Positions 1 to 9,288 of a stretch of 64,000 bases of DNA are shown here, one piece after another. The notes beneath the pieces are model-generated. The model was not told the DNA's origin. It did not search any database and was given only the letters and a program-made list of their open reading frames with translations. A program made the position numbers and the translations under genes. Numbering within the stretch: the first letter of the stretch is position 1; each line of letters begins with the position of its first letter. The DNA is from Pseudomonas sp. B21-040. GTDB taxonomy: Bacteria; Pseudomonadota; Gammaproteobacteria; Pseudomonadales; Pseudomonadaceae. The stretch is from the NCBI RefSeq assembly GCF_024748695.1, contig NZ_CP087176.1, positions 48,501-112,500 on the forward strand. The letters are read 5' to 3'.

Positions 1-26
1 GCAAACGCAAGCAGTACAACTTGTGA
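1..26 (+). CDS. algB: AlgB response regulator, C-terminal tail only (partial)
   Basis: The first 26 bases read, from base 3, K-R-K-Q-Y-N-L and a TGA stop. An R-K-R-K-x-Y-x-L ending is typical of the C-terminal DNA-binding helix of NtrC-family regulators. The next gene is kinB, whose partner AlgB is normally encoded immediately upstream. The identification rests on seven residues plus context, so it is an inference. The stop lies 11 bases before the kinB start, consistent with one transcript. Confidence 0.6.
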
Positions 27-37
27 GCTGCTGACCG

Positions 38-1828
38 ATGAGACTGGCGATGAAGCTGCGTACTCGGCTGTTTTTGAGTATTTCTGCACTGATCACCGTG
101 GCGCTGCTGGGGCTGTTGCTCGGACTGGTCAGCGTGATGCAGATGGCCGGCTCTCAGGAAGTGCTTGTTCGCGACAACTTCGTCACCCTGGACCTGGGAC
201 TCAAACTACGCCAGGCCTTGGGCGATCAATTGATGGTCATGGTCAGCGAGAAGCCTGATGCCGAAAAATTCGAGGCGGCCAGAAAGCACTATATGGAATT
301 GCTCGAGGAAGGTATCGCGCTCGAGCAATCCGGTAATGGTAGTGAGTACGGGTTCAGGCAGGCCAAGGATGACTATCTCAGTTTTATTCAGGCCTACGAC
401 CACGTCACGGATCCCACCAAGGTATTGAATGGCAATGACGTCCTGACGGAAAAATTCAACACCCTGCGCAATGGTCTGCTCACTGAACACAAACGCGCAC
501 TGGATAACATCAATGACACCGAGCGCCAGTCCCGGGAGCGCGCGCTGCTGATCGCCGGGCTTCTCGGGTTGGTGGGATTGGCCGTGTTGATCATCGGGTT
601 CGTGACAGCCCATGGGATTGCACGGCGATTCGGGACTCCGATCGAAGCCTTGGCCCAGGCCGCCGATAATATTGGCAGGGGCAATTTCGAGGTGACCCTG
701 CCGATTTCATCCGCCGTGGAAATGAATCTGCTGACCAAGCGTTTCGGGATCATGGCCGAGGCATTGCGTGAACACCAGGCCACCAACGTCGACGAGTTGC
801 TCGCCGGTCAACAACGCCTGCAAGCTGTACTCGACAGCATCGACGATGGCTTGTTGATGATCGATCGCGAAGGTCATCTTGAACACCTCAATCCGGTGGC
901 TCAGCGCCAGTTGGGTTGGGAAACCGATCGTCTCGGCCAAGGGCTGGGCGCAGCCCTCGAACGTCCCGAGCTGGATGAACAGCTGCAACTGGTGCTGCGA
1001 GGTGGAACGCTGGAGCGTGCACCGGAAGACTTGAGCATCGAGGTCGATGGCGAGTCGAGGTTGCTGACCTACAGCCTGACGCCGGTCAGCCATACCCAAG
1101 GTCACATCCTTGGTGCGGTGATGGTGTTGCATGACGTGACCGAACAGCGTGCGTTTGAACGGGTGCGCAGCGAGTTTGTCCTGCGTGCGTCCCATGAGTT
1201 GCGAACGCCGGTCACCGGCATGCACATGGCCTTTGGTCTGTTTCGCGAGCGGGCGAAATTTGCGCAGGATTCGCGCGAAGCCGACTTGCTGGATACCGTG
1301 AATGAAGAAATGCAGCGCTTGATGCAATTGATCAACGACCTGCTGAATTTCTCTCGCTACCAGAACGGATTGCAGAAACTGACTTTGGCACCATGTTCCA
1401 TCGAGGATCTACTGTCGCAGGCTCAGGCGCGTTTTGCCGAAGCCGCAGCAGAGCAGGGGATTGAATTGCGGGTTGAAGTACAGGGGCCGCTGCCCCGACT
1501 GCAGGCCGATCAACCGCAATTGGATCGGGTGCTCGACAACTTGATCGACAATGCTTTGCGCCATACCGCACGGGAAGGGCTGATTCGGTTGCAGGCCCGG
1601 CGCCACGGCGAGCGGGTGATTATCAGTGTCGAGGACAACGGCGAAGGAATCGCCTATGGCCAGCAAGGGCGGATTTTCGAGCCCTTTGTCCAGGTCGGCC
1701 GCAAGAAGGGCGGGGCCGGGTTGGGTTTGGCACTGTGCAAGGAAATCGTGCAGTTGCATGGTGGGCGGATGGGCGTCTATTCACGGCCGGGGCAGGGCAC
1801 TCAGTTCTACATGGCGCTGGCGGTGTAA
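38..1828 (+). CDS. kinB: KinB alginate/virulence sensor histidine kinase
   Basis: Inner-membrane sensor kinase of the KinB-AlgB pair, which in P. aeruginosa controls alginate production and virulence traits. The 596 residues match the family length. Two membrane segments (about 11-34 and 169-192) enclose a periplasmic domain of about 130 residues. HAMP follows (about 193-245), then a PAS domain (about 258-370), then HisKA with S-H-E-L-R-T at 385-390 (His386 the phosphorylation site). The ATPase domain shows the N box D-N-L-I-D-N-A-L-R-H (about 500-509), V-E-D-N-G-E-G (531-537) and G-A-G-L-G-L (559-564). An in-frame ATG at 50 is an alternative start; the ATG at 38 has only a weak ribosome site. 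It ends 7 bases before the convergent EAL gene, with no obvious terminator between them. Confidence 0.93.
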   Translation: MRLAMKLRTRLFLSISALITVALLGLLLGLVSVMQMAGSQEVLVRDNFVTLDLGLKLRQALGDQLMVMVSEKPDAEKFEAARKHYMELLEEGIALEQSGNGSEYGFRQAKDDYLSFIQAYDHVTDPTKVLNGNDVLTEKFNTLRNGLLTEHKRALDNINDTERQSRERALLIAGLLGLVGLAVLIIGFVTAHGIARRFGTPIEALAQAADNIGRGNFEVTLPISSAVEMNLLTKRFGIMAEALREHQATNVDELLAGQQRLQAVLDSIDDGLLMIDREGHLEHLNPVAQRQLGWETDRLGQGLGAALERPELDEQLQLVLRGGTLERAPEDLSIEVDGESRLLTYSLTPVSHTQGHILGAVMVLHDVTEQRAFERVRSEFVLRASHELRTPVTGMHMAFGLFRERAKFAQDSREADLLDTVNEEMQRLMQLINDLLNFSRYQNGLQKLTLAPCSIEDLLSQAQARFAEAAAEQGIELRVEVQGPLPRLQADQPQLDRVLDNLIDNALRHTAREGLIRLQARRHGERVIISVEDNGEGIAYGQQGRIFEPFVQVGRKKGGAGLGLALCKEIVQLHGGRMGVYSRPGQGTQFYMALAV

Positions 1829-1835
1829 GTTGTTT

Positions 1836-3452
1836 TCACGGTTCGTCGTTCATGCGTCGGCCCGACATTCGGCGCCCACGGGTGATCAGTTCAATGAACT
1901 GCACGGCGCTCAAGGCATGAGCGAATAGCCAGCCCTGACCGAATTTCACCCCTTCGCTGCTTAGAAACGCCGCCTGGGCTTCATGCTCGATGCCTTCGGC
2001 GATCACCCTGAGTTGCAGCGCTTGTGCCATGTGAATGATATGCGGTGCCACGCCGCTGCTGGCGGCGTCATGGCCCAGGGCGTCGATAAACGCCTTGTCG
2101 ATCTTCAGGCAGTCCACCGGCAGGGTTTGCAGGTACGCGAGGCTGCAATAGCCGGTGCCAAAGTCATCAATCAGCACTTGATGCCCGACATCGCGCAACG
2201 CTTGCAGGTTTTCCCTGGCCACCACCACGTCAATCAAACCCCGTTCGGTCACCTCGAAGGCAATCTGTTTGGCAGCGACGCGGTGTAGCGACAGCAGGCG
2301 GGCCATCACCTGGCCGATACGTGGCACCATCACATCGCATGCCGCCAGGTTAACCGAGATGTACAACTGCGGGTTGGCGCGTAGCAATTGACCCAGTTGC
2401 TCGAGCAGGCGCTGCAGGACGAAATCGGTCATCTGCCGGATCTGGCCAGTGTTTTCCGCCATCGGAATAAACAGATCGGGGCTGGTCAGTGAGCCGTCGG
2501 GCCTTCGCCAGCGCAGCAACGCTTCGGCACCGACACAATTGCGGCTGTCGAGATCGAAGATCGGTTGGTACAACACCTGCAGCTCGCCCCGCCGTATGGC
2601 TCCGTGTAGCTCGGCGTCCAGCGACTGGCGCTGACGCACCAGTAGAAACACCAGAAAACCGACAATAATGCCCAACACGAGACTGGCAGGAAGAAGCCAC
2701 CACCACACCGCCGGCACGTGCATGCCGGTGCGCGGTGTGATCAGGACCAATTGGTATTCCGGATTGTCGGTCGGCATGCGGTAAATCAAACGAGTTTGCG
2801 TGACTTGCAGTGCGTCGCGGCTTTTGGGGGTCCAGGATTCCGTCGGCGGCCAGACCTGGGCGGCACCCAGGACGGGAATGGCGCGAGTACCGTGGTCCAG
2901 CACCACCAGCAAACTGCTACCGGGCGACAAGTCGACCATGTCCGTCAAATGCCCGCGAGACGTCGCCACCCGGAAATTGCCCCTGCCAAGCATCAGCGCG
3001 GCCCGGTTTTCATCGGGCTCTGTCGTGGTATTCAGCCAGTAGCTGTAGGTGGGGCCTCTGATATCGGGAGGTCGCAGGCGCGAAAGGCCTTCCTGGCGAG
3101 GACGGTTGGAGCACAGGCGTGACGCATCGATGTAGGCCGCTTCGTAGACAAAGCGGTAATTGAAACTGACCTGTTGCAAGGTCGCGATCATTTCATCATC
3201 GCAGCCTCTCAGCGGCTGGGCTTCCAGGTCGTCGAGGCTTTCGCGCAGCTGCCCGAACAGCTGTTCCAGGCGGGCGAGGAAGCGTTCGCCCTGAGCATTC
3301 ATTTCCTCGCTTTCGCTCTGTTCGACTTGATGCATCGCCACGAACAGGCTGCCGGCCATCAAAATAGCTGCACTCAGGACAGCAGCTAGCATCGCCAAAA
3401 ACCAGGGGCGATAGAACCAGCTACGGAGTGTCTCTCGAGCTACAGCCATCAT
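1836..3452 (-). CDS. EAL-domain cyclic-di-GMP phosphodiesterase with CSS-type periplasmic sensor
   Basis: Predicted inner-membrane enzyme that hydrolyses c-di-GMP. Two membrane helices (about 17-38 and 250-273) bracket a periplasmic region carrying cysteines near residues 84 and 114, the latter in C-S-N. This resembles the CSS-motif sensors whose redox state controls an EAL domain. The EAL domain runs from about 290. All key residues are visible: E-A-L-L-R-W (about 310), S-V-N-L, E-V-T-E, D-D-F-G-T-G-Y, K-I-D-K and A-E-G-I-E, so it is probably active. The ATG at 3452 is preferred over an upstream TTG at 3473, which lacks a ribosome site. It lies between kinB and the amidase, a place where I recall no such gene in PAO1. 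Its neighbour dgcH makes the same messenger. Confidence 0.88.
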   Translation of the reverse strand: MMAVARETLRSWFYRPWFLAMLAAVLSAAILMAGSLFVAMHQVEQSESEEMNAQGERFLARLEQLFGQLRESLDDLEAQPLRGCDDEMIATLQQVSFNYRFVYEAAYIDASRLCSNRPRQEGLSRLRPPDIRGPTYSYWLNTTTEPDENRAALMLGRGNFRVATSRGHLTDMVDLSPGSSLLVVLDHGTRAIPVLGAAQVWPPTESWTPKSRDALQVTQTRLIYRMPTDNPEYQLVLITPRTGMHVPAVWWWLLPASLVLGIIVGFLVFLLVRQRQSLDAELHGAIRRGELQVLYQPIFDLDSRNCVGAEALLRWRRPDGSLTSPDLFIPMAENTGQIRQMTDFVLQRLLEQLGQLLRANPQLYISVNLAACDVMVPRIGQVMARLLSLHRVAAKQIAFEVTERGLIDVVVARENLQALRDVGHQVLIDDFGTGYCSLAYLQTLPVDCLKIDKAFIDALGHDAASSGVAPHIIHMAQALQLRVIAEGIEHEAQAAFLSSEGVKFGQGWLFAHALSAVQFIELITRGRRMSGRRMNDEP

Positions 3453-3524
3453 AGATATCCGAAGAATTACCAATGAGTTATAGCTGCTGATGGGGAAAAA
3501 GCTCTTACCGTCGGACGGGTGCCA

Positions 3525-4301
3525 TTATTTTGTCTGATTCAAGACTTGCAGGAGCGCCGCGGTTTCAGCGTCCGGGGTGCCATCGAAACGGGAGGGGCGG
3601 AAATGCATCTGAAAAGCCGCCAGTACCTGACGCGTCGCTACGTCCAGCTCACCGGTTTGTGGCGTGGCATATCCCAGCGTTGCCAGTTGCCCCTGAAACC
3701 AGCTGATGCTCGGCAGTTGTGCGGCAAACCGTACTTGCTGGCGCGCAACGGCCTGTTGGTTTGGCCAGATACCAAGGCCTTCGGCGGCCAGGCGTTTCCA
3801 GGGGAACAGCGGACCGGGATCGAGCTTGCGCCCCGGCGCAATGTCGCTGTGGCCGATGATGGCGCGGGGATTGATGTGGTAACGCTTGCTGATGTCCTTG
3901 AGCAGGACGATCAACGATTGCACTTGATCTTCGCTGTAGGGGTACCACTGGCGCCCGGTGGGAGTGTCTTTGAAGCCAGGGTTGACGATCTCGATGCCGA
4001 TGGAGCTGGAGTTCAGCCACGTCCGGCCTTGCCATTCGCTTTCACCCGCATGCCAGGCGCGATAATTTTCATCCATCAGCTTATAGATGGTGGCGCCCTT
4101 GTCGTCGCCAATCAGGTAATGACTGCTGACTTCACCATGGGTCAGCAACTGCAGTGAGCGCTCTAGCGAGGCGTTGGTGTAATGCACCACCACGAACTGG
4201 ATACGGCTGTCGTAATTGGCCGAAGGATGGCTGGTGTCGATCCGGGGACCGCTGGCGCAACCGGCCAACAGCAACGACACAATGAGAGCTAGATATTTCA
4301 T
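3525..4301 (-). CDS. ampDh2: AmpDh2-type N-acetylmuramoyl-L-alanine amidase, lipoprotein
   Basis: Zinc amidase that cleaves the peptide from N-acetylmuramic acid in peptidoglycan or its turnover fragments; AmpD homologues influence AmpC beta-lactamase induction. The 258-residue protein begins M-K-Y-L with a lipoprotein signal ending L-L-A-G-C (Cys15), so it should sit at the outer membrane. The Amidase_2 domain shows V-V-V-H-Y-T (His40), S-S-H-Y-L-I, R-A-W-H-A-G and G-H-S-D-I-A-P-G-R-K-x-D-P-G, covering the zinc ligands. A C-terminal peptidoglycan-binding domain (about 185-250) follows. The start at 4301 is chosen because it gives a proper signal peptide; a start at 4322 would add seven residues. 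The name comes from its place between kinB and dgcH, as in PAO1. Confidence 0.88.
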   Translation of the reverse strand: MKYLALIVSLLLAGCASGPRIDTSHPSANYDSRIQFVVVHYTNASLERSLQLLTHGEVSSHYLIGDDKGATIYKLMDENYRAWHAGESEWQGRTWLNSSSIGIEIVNPGFKDTPTGRQWYPYSEDQVQSLIVLLKDISKRYHINPRAIIGHSDIAPGRKLDPGPLFPWKRLAAEGLGIWPNQQAVARQQVRFAAQLPSISWFQGQLATLGYATPQTGELDVATRQVLAAFQMHFRPSRFDGTPDAETAALLQVLNQTK

Positions 4302-4404
4302 GGCAAGAGACAGTACACACAAGACAGTAATGCAACAGTGTAACGTACTGCCTTGTGTGCCGACGGCAAATGCTCGGTTTTAAACAAAATGGAACAATTG
4401 GCCG

Positions 4405-6399
4405 TTAGCCGGCCTCCACACGATTGCGCCCGGCGTTTTTCGCACGATACAGCGCCTGATCGGCTCTTTTCAGCGCCATATCGCTATGTTCGCCGGGTTT
4501 GAATGCTGTAAGCCCCATCGAAATAGTGATGGTGACTCGCTCACCTTTGAAGTGGAAAGGGCAGGCTTCGATCGCGGCGCGCAAGGTTTCCAACAGTTTT
4601 GCACCGACTGCTGGCACCGTGCCGGGCATCATGAGAACGAACTCCTCGCCGCCAAACCGTGCGATGAAATCAGTCCCGCGCAGTCGCTTGCGCAGCACGT
4701 TGGCGATGATTTTCAGCACCTTGTCGCCGGCCAGATGGCCATAGTTGTCGTTGATGCTTTTGAAATGATCGAGATCAAGCATGGCCAGCAGCAAGGTATT
4801 GCCGTGCCGCTGCCACTGGCCGATTTCGTGCTCCAGGCGTTCGCTCCAGGCGGCGCGATTGGGCAGGCCAGTGAGCGGGTCGATCAAGGCCTTCTGGCGC
4901 TGTTCTTCAAGGTGTTCACGGTAACCCAGCGCTTCCTGTTCCATGTGCGCCACCCGTTCGGCCAGGCTGTGTAACCGGGCCGCAACCTCCTGCTCACGCT
5001 CGTCGCGTTGTTTCTGGTGATGGTCCATGGTGCCGAGCAGGCCTTCAAGGTGACTCTCCAGTACCTGCTTGAGATCGTCCAGGTCCGCCGCTTCGTGCAT
5101 GCTGCTTTGCAGGCCATCGACCTGTTCGCGGATTTGCGAATCCATCTGGCGCGCCGCTGAACGGCTGTCCGCGTGTCCTTCGCTAGCGGCCTGCAAGTTA
5201 CTCTGGAAGGACTCCAGGCGTTCATTGAGTTGCTGTAAATAGACTTCGAATTCGTGTTGACCGCTGTCGTTGATCGCCAGCATCAAGGTCGCCAAATCGT
5301 CGAGGATCGGGATCAATTCGTACCAGTTCAAACCGTTTTGAAGGCGATCGCGCATCGCTTCAGCTTGTGGGCGGTGGCGTTCAGGTAACGTCAGGTCCTC
5401 GAGAAGACCCAGCAGCGTGTCTTCGATGTGCTTGGCGACGGAGCTATAGGACGGCTCTGGTGAGTCGGGCAAGGCGTAGAGGAAGTGCTCTGGTTCAGTG
5501 TGTTCCGTATGGATCAACTCGTCAGGATTGATTGCCGAAGTGGCTGGTGCAAGGACGGGAAGGGCGGGCACTTCCAGGACTTCAATGTCTGACGGCGTGT
5601 GTGGTTCTGAAGCGGACGCGCATGGGGTGCCTGGGTGAAGGACGGGCGGGACAAACGCCACCACTTCAGCAGTGACTACCGGTGATGCTTCAATTTCCAG
5701 TGGCTCAGGTGCAGCCGCGTCGGGGAGAGGAGCATGTATTGCCGGCTGCTGGGTTGATCGCGTGTCCTCGTTGGGTGTGGGAACGACGGGCGCAATTTCG
5801 GTAGCCGTTTCCACAGGCTGCGCAGCCGGTGTGTGCACGGCTTGAGCAACCACTCGCGGAATGTCCTCATCCGCTTCGCGACCGCCGAACAGTCGCTGCA
5901 GAAAACCGGGGCGTTCAGGCTCGGCAGGGTTCTCCAATTGGTTCAAGGCTTTGCCTTGCAGGCCGCTCAGTTCACTGAGCAGTAACGGAATCTCACGGGC
6001 CTGACTGACTCTTCCATCGAGCCTTTTGGCAAAGCTCTTGAGCGGTCGACTCACTTCCCGGGGCAGCGGCAATGATTGCAGCTGCGTGACCAGCGCGGTC
6101 AGTGCGGCGCTGGTTTGATTGACCCGGGTTGCCCGGCGCTGCTCGGAATCGAGTACGGCTTTTTCCAGGCGCGGCAGCAGGGCGGCCAAACCGGCGTCCA
6201 TGTCATCGGTACGCACGACTTCGCGCATTTCCTTCATGCATTGGTCGACGGCACGGTCCGTACCTTCTGCCGCCAGCGTGCTACGCACCAGCCCACGGCG
6301 CAACAGGTCGAGCCGGGCGTCCCAGCGACGTTCGAGCTTTTCCTGTTGTTCGATGTTTTTAAGGTATTTCTCTTTCCAGCGCTGTGTTTCGTCGCTCAT
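4405..6399 (-). CDS. dgcH: Diguanylate cyclase DgcH (GGDEF domain)
   Basis: Makes cyclic di-GMP from two GTP. The 664-residue protein has no membrane segment. The first about 180 residues are helical and charged. A Pro/Ala/Thr/Glu-rich linker (about 185-310) separates them from a second helical region with coiled-coil character (about 320-500). The C-terminal GGDEF domain has the active motif G-G-E-E-F. An R-G-T-D inhibitory I-site stands exactly five residues before it, so product inhibition is expected. The start overlaps the stop of the upstream EEP gene by four bases, so the two are translationally coupled and probably in one transcript with dsbA. In P. aeruginosa DgcH is regarded as a conserved housekeeping cyclase. 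The linker makes domain borders uncertain. Confidence 0.9.
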   Translation of the reverse strand: MSDETQRWKEKYLKNIEQQEKLERRWDARLDLLRRGLVRSTLAAEGTDRAVDQCMKEMREVVRTDDMDAGLAALLPRLEKAVLDSEQRRATRVNQTSAALTALVTQLQSLPLPREVSRPLKSFAKRLDGRVSQAREIPLLLSELSGLQGKALNQLENPAEPERPGFLQRLFGGREADEDIPRVVAQAVHTPAAQPVETATEIAPVVPTPNEDTRSTQQPAIHAPLPDAAAPEPLEIEASPVVTAEVVAFVPPVLHPGTPCASASEPHTPSDIEVLEVPALPVLAPATSAINPDELIHTEHTEPEHFLYALPDSPEPSYSSVAKHIEDTLLGLLEDLTLPERHRPQAEAMRDRLQNGLNWYELIPILDDLATLMLAINDSGQHEFEVYLQQLNERLESFQSNLQAASEGHADSRSAARQMDSQIREQVDGLQSSMHEAADLDDLKQVLESHLEGLLGTMDHHQKQRDEREQEVAARLHSLAERVAHMEQEALGYREHLEEQRQKALIDPLTGLPNRAAWSERLEHEIGQWQRHGNTLLLAMLDLDHFKSINDNYGHLAGDKVLKIIANVLRKRLRGTDFIARFGGEEFVLMMPGTVPAVGAKLLETLRAAIEACPFHFKGERVTITISMGLTAFKPGEHSDMALKRADQALYRAKNAGRNRVEAG

Positions 6400-7274
6400 T
6401 CATGGGATCCGCGAAGGGCAGGACTCAACGCGGGCAATGCATCGGCCGTGAGCGAACCCGGCAGACGAATTTCTACCGCGACCGGCAGGTGATCGGAAAT
6501 GGGCTGTGCCAAGACCTCGACCTTTTCAAGGGTCAGCGTGGGGCTTAGCAGAATATGGTCCAGGCAGCGCTGTGGGCGCCAGCTGGGGAAGGTCGCTTCC
6601 AGTTGCGGCGCGAGCAGGCCGAGGTCGCGCAACGGGGAGTTTTGCAGCAAGTCGCTGGCATGGGTGTTCATGTCGCCCATCAGCACCTGGTGTTTATAGC
6701 CGCCAATCAACTCGCGGATATAGGCCAGTTGCATGCTGCGGGCGCGGGCACCGAGCGCAAGGTGCATCATGACCACCACCAGCGCTTCCGGACCTTCGCC
6801 GAAACGTACCAGAATCGCCCCGCGACCCTTGGGCCCCGGCAGCGGATGGTCCTCGATCACCCATGGGCGCAGGCGGCTGAGCACGCCATTGCTGTGCTGG
6901 CCGAGGCGTCCGAGATTGCGGTTGAGTTGTTGATACCAGTAAGGAAAGGCGCCGAGTTGGGCCAGGTGTTCGACTTGATTGACGTAGCCTGAGCGCAGAC
7001 TGCCGCCATCGGCTTCCTGCAAGGCGACCAGATCGAAGTCGCCCAGCAGGTTGCCGATTTTTTGCAGATTGTCGGCACGCCCGGTATGCGGCAACACGTG
7101 TTGCCAACCCCGGGTCAGATAATGCCGGTACCGCTCGGTACTGATGCCGACCTGGATATTAAAACTGAGCAAGCGCAGACGACTGTCTGCGGGCAAGCCC
7201 GTCGACTCCAGATGATGTTCGTTGACCCGTGGATCATGCAGGCCAACGATGCGTTCAGTACCCCATCGGCGCAT
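6396..7274 (-). CDS. Endonuclease/exonuclease/phosphatase family protein
   Basis: Member of the DNase I-like EEP fold, which cleaves phosphodiester or phosphomonoester bonds in nucleic acids, inositol phosphates or lipids; the substrate is unknown. The 292 residues show the family landmarks: L-S-F-N-I-Q near the N-terminus, the metal-binding Glu in L-V-A-L-Q-E-A-D, M-G-D-M-N-T, L-D-H-I-L and the C-terminal catalytic S-D-H-L-P. No signal peptide is evident. The stop overlaps the dgcH start by four bases and the gene starts 14 bases after the dsbA stop, so dsbA-EEP-dgcH looks like one operon. The pairing with a diguanylate cyclase is conserved in Pseudomonas but its meaning is not established. 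Confidence 0.85.
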   Translation of the reverse strand: MRRWGTERIVGLHDPRVNEHHLESTGLPADSRLRLLSFNIQVGISTERYRHYLTRGWQHVLPHTGRADNLQKIGNLLGDFDLVALQEADGGSLRSGYVNQVEHLAQLGAFPYWYQQLNRNLGRLGQHSNGVLSRLRPWVIEDHPLPGPKGRGAILVRFGEGPEALVVVMMHLALGARARSMQLAYIRELIGGYKHQVLMGDMNTHASDLLQNSPLRDLGLLAPQLEATFPSWRPQRCLDHILLSPTLTLEKVEVLAQPISDHLPVAVEIRLPGSLTADALPALSPALRGSHE

Positions 7275-7288
7275 GGCAGAGGCAGCCC

Positions 7289-7930
7289 TTAGTTGGCGGC
7301 AGCCTTGTTAGCCGCTCGCTCTTTGTCGATCAGTTTGTCGGCCAGTTGCAGGGCTTGCTCGGCACCGCCGGCAGAGCCCACGTCGAAGCGATACTTGCCG
7401 TTGACTATCATGGTCGGAACGCCGGAGATTTCGTACTTTTTGGCCAGGTCAGTGGCCTTGACGATCTGGCCCTTGATGGCGAAGGAGTCGAAGGTGGCCA
7501 GGAACTTGTCCTTGTCTACGCCCTGAGTGGCCAGGAAGTCTGCCATTTCATTCTTGTCGACCAGCTTCTTGTGTTCTTTCTGAATTGCGTTGAACACCGC
7601 AGCGTGAACCTTGTTTTCGACGCCCATGGCTTCAAGGGTCAGGAACATCTGGCCGTGTGCGTTCCACGGACCGCCGAACATGGCCGGAATGCGGACGAAG
7701 TTGACGTCGGAAGGCAACTTCTCGACCCATGGATTGATCACTGGCTCAAAAGCGTAGCAGTGCGGGCAGCCATACCAGAACAGCTCGACGACTTCGATCT
7801 TGCCAGGCACGGCGACCGGAACCGGATTGCTCAGTTCGACGTAAGGGGCGGCGGGGGCTTCGGCGGCTTGGGCAGTCATGCCGAACAGGCTGGCAGCGAC
7901 GAATGCGGCGCTGATGATCAGATTACGCAT
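7289..7930 (-). CDS. dsbA: DsbA periplasmic thiol:disulfide oxidoreductase
   Basis: Introduces disulfide bonds into proteins arriving in the periplasm. The 213-residue precursor has a signal peptide ending A-Q-A-A (about 19-23). The catalytic motif C-P-H-C is at residues 55-58 within F-W-Y-G-C-P-H-C-Y, and the cis-proline segment S-G-V-P-T-M appears near residue 168. Length and active site fit the family. A GGAG-like ribosome site precedes the ATG at 7930. It is the first gene of the set running into the EEP gene and dgcH. Its closeness to c-type cytochrome genes is sensible, since haem attachment and thiol chemistry share the periplasm. Confidence 0.95.
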   Translation of the reverse strand: MRNLIISAAFVAASLFGMTAQAAEAPAAPYVELSNPVPVAVPGKIEVVELFWYGCPHCYAFEPVINPWVEKLPSDVNFVRIPAMFGGPWNAHGQMFLTLEAMGVENKVHAAVFNAIQKEHKKLVDKNEMADFLATQGVDKDKFLATFDSFAIKGQIVKATDLAKKYEISGVPTMIVNGKYRFDVGSAGGAEQALQLADKLIDKERAANKAAAN

Positions 7931-8024
7931 GCTTTACTCCTGGACAATTTTAGTCGCCTCGCGCGACCTGTTTTAAGACAGGTCATGGCGGGCGTGAGTT
8001 CTGTAGTGTAACGGCAGCGGCCAC

Positions 8025-8053
8025 AAAAAAGGGCGGCCAAAGCCACCCTTTTT
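8025..8053 (-). terminator. Rho-independent terminator after cytochrome c4
   Basis: On the minus strand a stem GGGTGGC / GCCGCCC with a short loop is followed by a run of six T. It lies about 80 bases downstream of the cytochrome c4 stop and separates that gene from dsbA. Confidence 0.8.
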
Positions 8054-8130
8054 ATGCTTGCATCGACGGATTAATCGAGCGTTAACGTTGCAGGAGGTGT
8101 CCATCGCTCGCAACGCTCGATCAACCGGCC

Positions 8131-8760
8131 TTAGTGCAGGCCTTGAATGTAACTGGACACTGCCGCGATGTCTTCGTCGCTCAGCTTTTTGGAGATGCTC
8201 TGCATCGGCTTGGTGTCGCCATCGTTGGTGCGTCCGCCTTCTTCCTTGCGGAAGTCGGTCAGTTGCTTGGCGACGTATTGAGCGTGCTGACCGCCCAGGT
8301 GCGGGAAGCCGGCAGCGGCGTTACCCGCGCCATTTGGCGAGTGGCAACCGGTGCAGGATGGCATGCCCTTGGCCAGGTCGCCGCCACGGAACAGGGCTTC
8401 ACCGCGAGAAACGACTTTCGGGTCGGCGGCGCCAACGCTGCCTTTCTGGCTGGCGAAGTAGGCGGCGATATCGGCCAGGTCCTGGTCGCTCAGGTTGGTC
8501 AGCAGGCCGGTCATTTCCAGAACGGTGCGCTTGCCCGACTTGATGTCGTGCAGTTGCTTGGTCAGGTAGCGTTCACCTTGCCCGGCCAGTTTTGGAAAGT
8601 TAGGCGCCATGCTGTTGCCATCCGGGCCGTGGCAGGCGCCACAGACGGCGGCTTTTGCCTGGCCGGCTTTTGCGTCACCGGGCTGTACTGCACCATCTGC
8701 AGCATGGGCAATGCCAGAGATCCCCACGGTCAACAGCAGACTCACGATCAGTTTGTTCAT
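8131..8760 (-). CDS. Cytochrome c4, dihaem
   Basis: Periplasmic dihaem cytochrome that carries electrons to terminal oxidases. The 209-residue precursor has a signal peptide ending A-H-A (about residue 20). Two haem sites, C-G-A-C-H (40-44) and C-T-G-C-H (136-140), sit in two homologous halves, each followed by a methionine-bearing segment that can give the sixth ligand. The pattern is the classical c4 duplication. It lies just downstream of a monohaem cytochrome on the same strand, with about 46 bases between, so the two are likely co-transcribed. The aa3 oxidase in the same window is a plausible electron acceptor, but this is inference. Confidence 0.93.
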   Translation of the reverse strand: MNKLIVSLLLTVGISGIAHAADGAVQPGDAKAGQAKAAVCGACHGPDGNSMAPNFPKLAGQGERYLTKQLHDIKSGKRTVLEMTGLLTNLSDQDLADIAAYFASQKGSVGAADPKVVSRGEALFRGGDLAKGMPSCTGCHSPNGAGNAAAGFPHLGGQHAQYVAKQLTDFRKEEGGRTNDGDTKPMQSISKKLSDEDIAAVSSYIQGLH

Positions 8761-8806
8761 CAGCTAATCCAACTACGGCTAAGGGTTAAAGAGTTATGGA
8801 CCGGGA

Positions 8807-9097
8807 TCACTCGCTCATCCACTGGATGATGGCCTGGTAATCCTCGGCACTGCAGTCCATGCACAAACCACGCGGCGGCATCGCCTTGAAACCCTGGGTC
8901 ACGTGTTGCACCAGCGTCTCCATACCTTTCGCCAACCTCGGCGTCCAAGCTTCCTGATCGCCTTTTTGGGGCGCCATGGGTAGTTGGCCGGAATGACAGG
9001 CACCACAAACACGGTTGTACACAGCTTCCGGATCCTGTGTAGCCTGAGCGCTGTAAAGCGGTATCAAGACACCGGCAGCTAGCAGCCATTTCGTCAT
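8807..9097 (-). CDS. Small monohaem cytochrome c, c5-like
   Basis: A 96-residue protein with a signal peptide (about 1-19) and one haem site, C-G-A-C-H at 31-35. M-P-P-R-G near the C-terminal third is a likely source of the methionine ligand. A further C-x2-C (C-M-D-C) follows it; cytochrome c5 proteins often carry such an extra disulfide pair. It is probably a periplasmic electron carrier acting with cytochrome c4, encoded 46 bases downstream. The ATG at 9097 gives a full signal peptide. A longer frame on the same strand overlapping this region lacks any domain and is discarded. Confidence 0.88.
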   Translation of the reverse strand: MTKWLLAAGVLIPLYSAQATQDPEAVYNRVCGACHSGQLPMAPQKGDQEAWTPRLAKGMETLVQHVTQGFKAMPPRGLCMDCSAEDYQAIIQWMSE

Positions 9098-9288
9098 AAA
9101 ACGACCTTTTCAGGGTTGAGAGCGTGCTGCGTTCTAGTGCGCAATCATGGTCAATCGCTCTCGTGAACTTCATCCTTCGCTGGGACAAAGCGCACACAAA
9201 ATCTGCGGCATTATATACTGGCGTCACTGAAACGGAAACGACACCGCTTGCCGCGTCCATTCCCGGCGCCGCCCACATCGGAAATCCC

